NCBI GenBank assembly: GCA_947097535.1
Contig: CAMURM010000052.1
Location: 1 to 8,292, forward strand
Reading direction: 5' to 3'
Length of the DNA stretch: 8,292 bases
From: an uncultured Selenomonas sp.
GTDB taxonomy: Bacteria > Bacillota > Negativicutes > Selenomonadales > Selenomonadaceae
A program made the translations under genes and the position numbers. The notes under the pieces were generated by a model. It did no database searches and was not told the DNA's origin. It saw nothing but the letters and a program-made list of their open reading frames with translations. Positions 5,484-8,292 of the stretch are shown piece after piece (within the stretch, counting starts at the first letter, position 1; each line of letters starts with the position of its first letter).

Positions 5484-6149
5484 TTACAGCTTTTGAGAAT
5501 TTTTCTTGTTTTTGAAATCCAAGGAAGGACGAAACACGATGAAGTCGAGGGGCTGAACATATCCGTGCTTCCCCACTCGCCGCAAGACTTCCTGCGCCAA
5601 AAAGCCCGTAGCTGCGCCCGTGACGAGTGCGAGAGCAAAAAGCACGGGCGCATAGTAAAAGACGTCGAGCGTGCCGAGCCAGAAGGTGGCGGCGAGGAGC
5701 TGACCCGCGTTGTGCGAGAGCGCGCCTGCGACGCCGAGCAGCGCGAGCGGCACGCGCGGGACAGATCGCAGCAAGAGGACGCCGACCGAAAGCGCCAGAA
5801 GGCCGCCCGCAAGGCTGAACGACAACGCGGGCAGGCTGCCCGCGAAGACCGATCCGAGCACGATGCGCAGGACGAGGAGCAAGAGCGCTTCCCTCGCGCG
5901 AAAGAGACGGAGCGCGGCGACGGTCACGATGTTCGCGAGACCGAGCTTGAAGCCCGGCACCGCCGCGACAAGCGGCAGGCGAAGCTCGATGAAGAAGAGC
6001 ATCAAAGAGAGTGCGAGGCAGATGGAAAGAAGCGTCAGCCGCGCCGCCCCCTGCTGCGCCGGCCCCGCTTCCTGCGCTCCCTCTGCGCATATACGCGTCC
6101 TCGCGGATGCGCCCTGTCGAGCGCCGCGCTCTCGCCGTGCGCCCCTCAC
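5484..6149 (-). CDS. Hpre_diP_synt_I / Gx transporter family membrane protein (EetB-like)
   Basis: A 221-residue polytopic membrane protein. Family landmarks are PGFKLGLANIV at about 65-75, RIVLGS at about 95-100, and SHNAGQL at 145-151, with about five or six hydrophobic segments from residue 38 to 185. The family (Pfam Hpre_diP_synt_I) is named after heptaprenyl diphosphate synthase component I but resembles small-molecule transporter S-components, and to my knowledge its members include EetB of flavin-based extracellular electron transfer loci. The start is GTG at 6149, overlapping the upstream stop as GTGA; no other ATG, GTG or TTG occurs in frame before the first membrane segment. This gives an unusual 36-residue N-terminal extension rich in Arg, Gly and Ala, and there is also a basic C-terminal tail. 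No polyprenyl synthase gene is adjacent within the window. The cargo or partner is not shown by the sequence. Confidence 0.85.
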   Translation of the reverse strand: MRGARRERGARQGASARTRICAEGAQEAGPAQQGAARLTLLSICLALSLMLFFIELRLPLVAAVPGFKLGLANIVTVAALRLFRAREALLLLVLRIVLGSVFAGSLPALSFSLAGGLLALSVGVLLLRSVPRVPLALLGVAGALSHNAGQLLAATFWLGTLDVFYYAPVLFALALVTGAATGFLAQEVLRRVGKHGYVQPLDFIVFRPSLDFKNKKNSQKL

Positions 6150-6565
6150 CTCGCCACCGCGTCGGGCGCATCGGCCTCGACCGCCGCCTCGCCCGCGCTG
6201 CCCGCTTTCGCCCGGCGAATCTCCAGGCGATGCGGCAAACAGATGATCGGTGCGCCGTCCCCCTTCAATTCGCCTGTATGCACGCAGATCTGATCGGGAC
6301 AGTCGGCGCTCTCGATGCGGATCGTGCCTCCGCCCGTCGCGATGACGTTCTCGTGCTCGCCATAGGGCACGCGGATATGGCGCTCCTCCTGCAGTTCCTC
6401 CTGCGTGAAGCGATAGATCACCGCGCCGTCCTGCACGACCTCGACCGCGCCCGACTGTGCCGCTTCATCGCCACGAGAAGCGGCTGCGGCGAGCCACGCG
6501 CCCGCCGCGCCGAGCAGGAGCGCGGCGAAAAGAGCGAAGAGACGCGCCTTCTTTTCCCCGTTCAT
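6146..6565 (-). CDS. NusG domain II-containing membrane-anchored protein (EetA-like)
   Basis: A 139-residue protein with one N-terminal hydrophobic segment (about residues 8-29), so the rest most likely lies outside the cytoplasmic membrane. Residues about 40-117 match the stand-alone NusG_II family (formerly DUF1312). Its hallmark ADCPDQICVHTG is at 87-98, followed by ICLPHRLEI at about 108-116, giving conserved C89, C94 and C109. Despite the name, this is not the transcription factor NusG. Genes of this family commonly sit next to ApbE and Hpre_diP_synt_I genes, and I believe EetA proteins belong here. The start ATG at 6565 overlaps the apbE stop (ATGA) and has GGAGG at 6577-6573 with 7-base spacing, so translation is probably coupled. 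The stop overlaps the next start as GTGA. The C-terminal 20 residues are Ala/Glu-rich and probably disordered. The biochemical role is unknown. Confidence 0.85.
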   Translation of the reverse strand: MNGEKKARLFALFAALLLGAAGAWLAAAASRGDEAAQSGAVEVVQDGAVIYRFTQEELQEERHIRVPYGEHENVIATGGGTIRIESADCPDQICVHTGELKGDGAPIICLPHRLEIRRAKAGSAGEAAVEADAPDAVAR

Positions 6566-7659
6566 CGAATGACCTCCACTTCTCCCGTCAGTCCCTCGCC
6601 CGCCGAGAAGCGGTCAAGAAGCCCCTCTGTAATCCACACATGACCATCCATGCCGACGAGCACCATCTCAAAATCCTGCCGCTCGCGCCAGAAAGCGGCG
6701 GCGCGATCCGCGCCCATGACGAAGAGCGCCGTCGAAAGCGCGTCCGCTCTGCCGCCCGATGACGCGACGACAGTGGCAGATGCAAGTCCGCTCGCCGCGG
6801 GTTTTCCCGTCGCAGGATCGAGGATGTGCCAATAGCGGTTTCCCGCCTCATCCGTGAAGAAGCGCTGGTCAATCGCCGAGGTCACGACGGCGGCGTCCTC
6901 GACCTCGACCGTGCCGAGAAGCGTTCCGCCGAAGGGATTCCGAAGCCCCACGCGCCACGGCGTGCCACCCTCGCGCATGCCGACCGTCTCGATGTTGCCG
7001 CCGAGGTCGAAGATTGCCGAGCGTACGCCGCGCGACTTGAGCTCCGCCGCGACAAGCTCGCCCGCATAGCCCTTCGCTACTGCGCCAAGCTCGACGCTGC
7101 TGCCCTTTTCGAGCCGAGCCGTACCCGCCGCCTCGTCGAGCTTGAGCTTTCCCGCTCCCGTCAAGGCACGCGCCGCTTCGATTTCCTCTGCCGTCGGCAC
7201 GCGATGTGCGCCGCCCGAAAATCCCCAGAGCTTGAGGAGCGGCAGAAGCGTCACGTCGAGCGCTCCTTTCGTCTCCTCGCGCACCTCCTCAGACATACGC
7301 AAAAGCCGCATCGTCTTGGGAGAGAGCGCGATTGCCTCGCCCGCGCCGCTGTTCAAGCGCTCGACGTCGCTTCCTTCGCGCGTCGCGCTCCACAGTGCGT
7401 CGAGTGCCAGAAGCCGCTCCTTCGCCTCCCGCGCCGCCTCGGGTGCGCCTTCGCCGTAGACCTTGACCGTCATCTTCGTGTCCATCGCGAAGAACTCCTC
7501 GCTCGCCTCCTCTGCCGCGCGGGAAGCGTCGCCGGAAGACATGCGGTTCATCTGCTCGGGCAGGCATCCCGCCGAAAGAGAAGCGGCGAAAAAAACGAGC
7601 AAAAGGCACAGGGCAAGATGCCCTGCGCCTTGAGCTGCCAAATTCTGCAAGCGAATCAT
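6562..7659 (-). CDS. apbE: ApbE-family FAD:protein FMN transferase, lipoprotein
   Basis: This family takes FMN from FAD and attaches it through a phosphoester bond to a Thr or Ser of a target protein, outside the cytoplasmic membrane; it needs Mg. The 365-residue length is normal. Residues 1-32 are a lipoprotein signal with lipobox LSAGC and lipid-anchor Cys at C32. Landmarks are AMDTKM at 58-63 near the mature start, ELGAVAKGYAGE at 190-201, DLGGN at 218-222, HILDPATGKP at 278-287, and a metal-site segment RADALSTALF with D306. The usual TSG(D) segment reads VVTSAIDQRFF, a mild departure. The start ATG lies only two bases after the stop of the FMN-binding lipoprotein gene and has a weak ribosome binding site, so reinitiation is likely. 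Its obvious substrate is that neighbour, which carries an SGAT flavinylation motif. In Listeria the equivalent enzyme is called FmnB. Confidence 0.95.
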   Translation of the reverse strand: MIRLQNLAAQGAGHLALCLLLVFFAASLSAGCLPEQMNRMSSGDASRAAEEASEEFFAMDTKMTVKVYGEGAPEAAREAKERLLALDALWSATREGSDVERLNSGAGEAIALSPKTMRLLRMSEEVREETKGALDVTLLPLLKLWGFSGGAHRVPTAEEIEAARALTGAGKLKLDEAAGTARLEKGSSVELGAVAKGYAGELVAAELKSRGVRSAIFDLGGNIETVGMREGGTPWRVGLRNPFGGTLLGTVEVEDAAVVTSAIDQRFFTDEAGNRYWHILDPATGKPAASGLASATVVASSGGRADALSTALFVMGADRAAAFWRERQDFEMVLVGMDGHVWITEGLLDRFSAGEGLTGEVEVIR

Positions 7660-7661
7660 AG

Positions 7662-8165
7662 CTACTTCTTCGCTTCATCGAGCGCCTTCGTCGAGGCCTC
7701 GATGAACTGCTCGTAGGAGATCGTCGCACCCGAGATGGCATCGACCTTGCCCGGCTGCTGACGCTCGACCAGCTGTGCGCCGTAGGTCGCATTCGCCTTG
7801 ACGGCGTTCTGCGCCTTCTTGTAGTTCTGCGCGTCGCTGACCTGGCCGTTCTTCTTGCCGTAGTCCTCGCCCTTCATCGTGCCGTCCTTGTCGATGCCGA
7901 AGTATGTCGCGCTCTCGATCTTGTGATCCTTGATCGTGATGGCGATCTTGCCGTGGCCGTACTCGGAGTTCTCGCTGCTCTCAGCATTGTACGTGCCGTC
8001 CTTCGCCTGTGAGAGGTCGATGTCGGCGATCTTCTTGACAGCGACGCCCTGCGCCCCGCCGTCTTTCGGTTCGTTCTTCGCCGCATCGTCGCCGCAGCCC
8101 GCGAAGAGCGCCGCCGCGAAGGCGACACCCAAGACCAGCGTCAGAGACTTCCTGCCCAAATTCAT
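7662..8165 (-). CDS. FMN-binding lipoprotein, flavinylation target (PplA-like)
   Basis: A 167-residue exported lipoprotein. Residues 1-24 are a signal peptide with lipobox FAGC and lipid-anchor C24, followed by a charged linker to about residue 45. The remainder is one FMN_bind domain, starting with DGTYNAESSENS and including GKIAITIKDHKIESATYF. The flavinylation motif is DAISGATIS at 142-150; by analogy with NqrC, RnfG and PplA, the FMN would be linked to T148 by ApbE, whose gene is the next one downstream. Only one FMN_bind domain is present, whereas PplA of Listeria has two. The start ATG at 8165 overlaps the preceding stop (ATGA), with GGAAGGGG at 8180-8173 as the ribosome binding site. 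Inference: a one-electron or two-electron carrier at the outside face of the membrane. Confidence 0.93.
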   Translation of the reverse strand: MNLGRKSLTLVLGVAFAAALFAGCGDDAAKNEPKDGGAQGVAVKKIADIDLSQAKDGTYNAESSENSEYGHGKIAITIKDHKIESATYFGIDKDGTMKGEDYGKKNGQVSDAQNYKKAQNAVKANATYGAQLVERQQPGKVDAISGATISYEQFIEASTKALDEAKK

Positions 8166-8292
8166 TGTTTCGCCCCTTCCTTTAGCTTTGCCGCCGCCTG
8201 CTCCTCGGCGCTCTTTTCCACCATGCGCCCATGCTCAATGATGACGCAGCGCTCCGCTGCCGCGCCGACCTCGGCGGAGTGCGTGACCGTGA
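8162..8292 (-). CDS. ABC transporter ATP-binding protein, C-terminal end (partial)
   Basis: The last 42 residues of a gene running off the window edge. They read TVTHSAEVGAAAERCVIIEHG and continue to a Lys/Glu/Ala-rich end. The TVTHS segment is the H-loop (switch) region of ABC ATPases, and the following 'A..ADR' helix, then 'V..I..GR' strand and turn, is the standard end of the nucleotide-binding domain. The stop overlaps the start of the FMN-binding lipoprotein gene by four bases, so the two are translationally coupled. Walker motifs and the permease lie outside the window, so the substrate and direction of transport cannot be given. Its place at the head of the operon suggests export or release of a component of the flavin system, which is inference. 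Confidence 0.75.
   Translation of the reverse strand, partial: TVTHSAEVGAAAERCVIIEHGRMVEKSAEEQAAAKLKEGAKQ

Noticed and set aside
5481..6293. Plus-strand open frame of 270 codons, Arg/Glu-rich
   Set aside because: It lies opposite the Hpre_diP_synt_I and NusG-II genes, whose family motifs are clear, and the encoded protein is low-complexity.
6826..7716. Plus-strand open frame of 296 codons
   Set aside because: Mirror frame of apbE; rich in Arg and Ala and without domain features.

Overview
The window reads as part of a bacterial chromosome with high GC in most genes. Gene content and protein style (class II ribonucleotide reductase, a flavin-transfer operon with ApbE, NusG-II and Hpre_diP_synt_I-type proteins, very short spacers) suggest an anaerobic Firmicute. 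My best guess is a Negativicute of the Selenomonas type. That taxonomic guess is inference, because there is no rRNA or tRNA here to anchor it.

Layout. (1) 1-302, plus strand: the 3' end of an adenosylcobalamin-dependent ribonucleotide reductase (nrdJ). (2) 303-2600, plus strand: a visibly more AT-rich block with its own promoter inside a 14-nt tandem repeat array. It holds two overlapping genes: an ABC/AAA-type ATPase and a small protein with TOPRIM-like acidic motifs. This is the shape of a two-gene anti-phage module, and it is the most likely undescribed system in the window. The 3' end of the second gene may be frameshifted. (3) 2609-2654: a strong bidirectional terminator. (4) 2706-3077, minus: a small membrane-anchored heavy-metal-associated (HMA) protein with a near-consensus promoter. 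(5) 3264-4562, minus: enolase, with its own terminator and an inverted repeat upstream. (6) 4763-8292, minus: one apparent operon, read from high to low coordinates: an ABC-transporter ATPase (partial), an FMN-binding lipoprotein, an ApbE flavin transferase lipoprotein, a NusG-II-domain protein, an Hpre_diP_synt_I (Gx transporter) membrane protein, and a bicupin, closed by a T8 terminator.

How the genes fit together. In the last operon the ApbE protein would attach FMN covalently to the SGAT threonine of the neighbouring lipoprotein outside the cytoplasmic membrane. The NusG-II and Hpre_diP_synt_I proteins are the kind of partners found in flavin-based extracellular electron transfer loci (PplA, FmnB, EetA, EetB in Listeria). 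Start and stop codons overlap by four bases at three junctions, which points to coupled translation. The ATPase and TOPRIM-like pair overlap by 11 bases and probably act as one complex. Enolase, the HMA protein and NrdJ look like ordinary housekeeping or accessory genes flanking these two modules. No tRNA, rRNA, CRISPR array, insertion sequence or gene-free stretch above 300 bases was seen.
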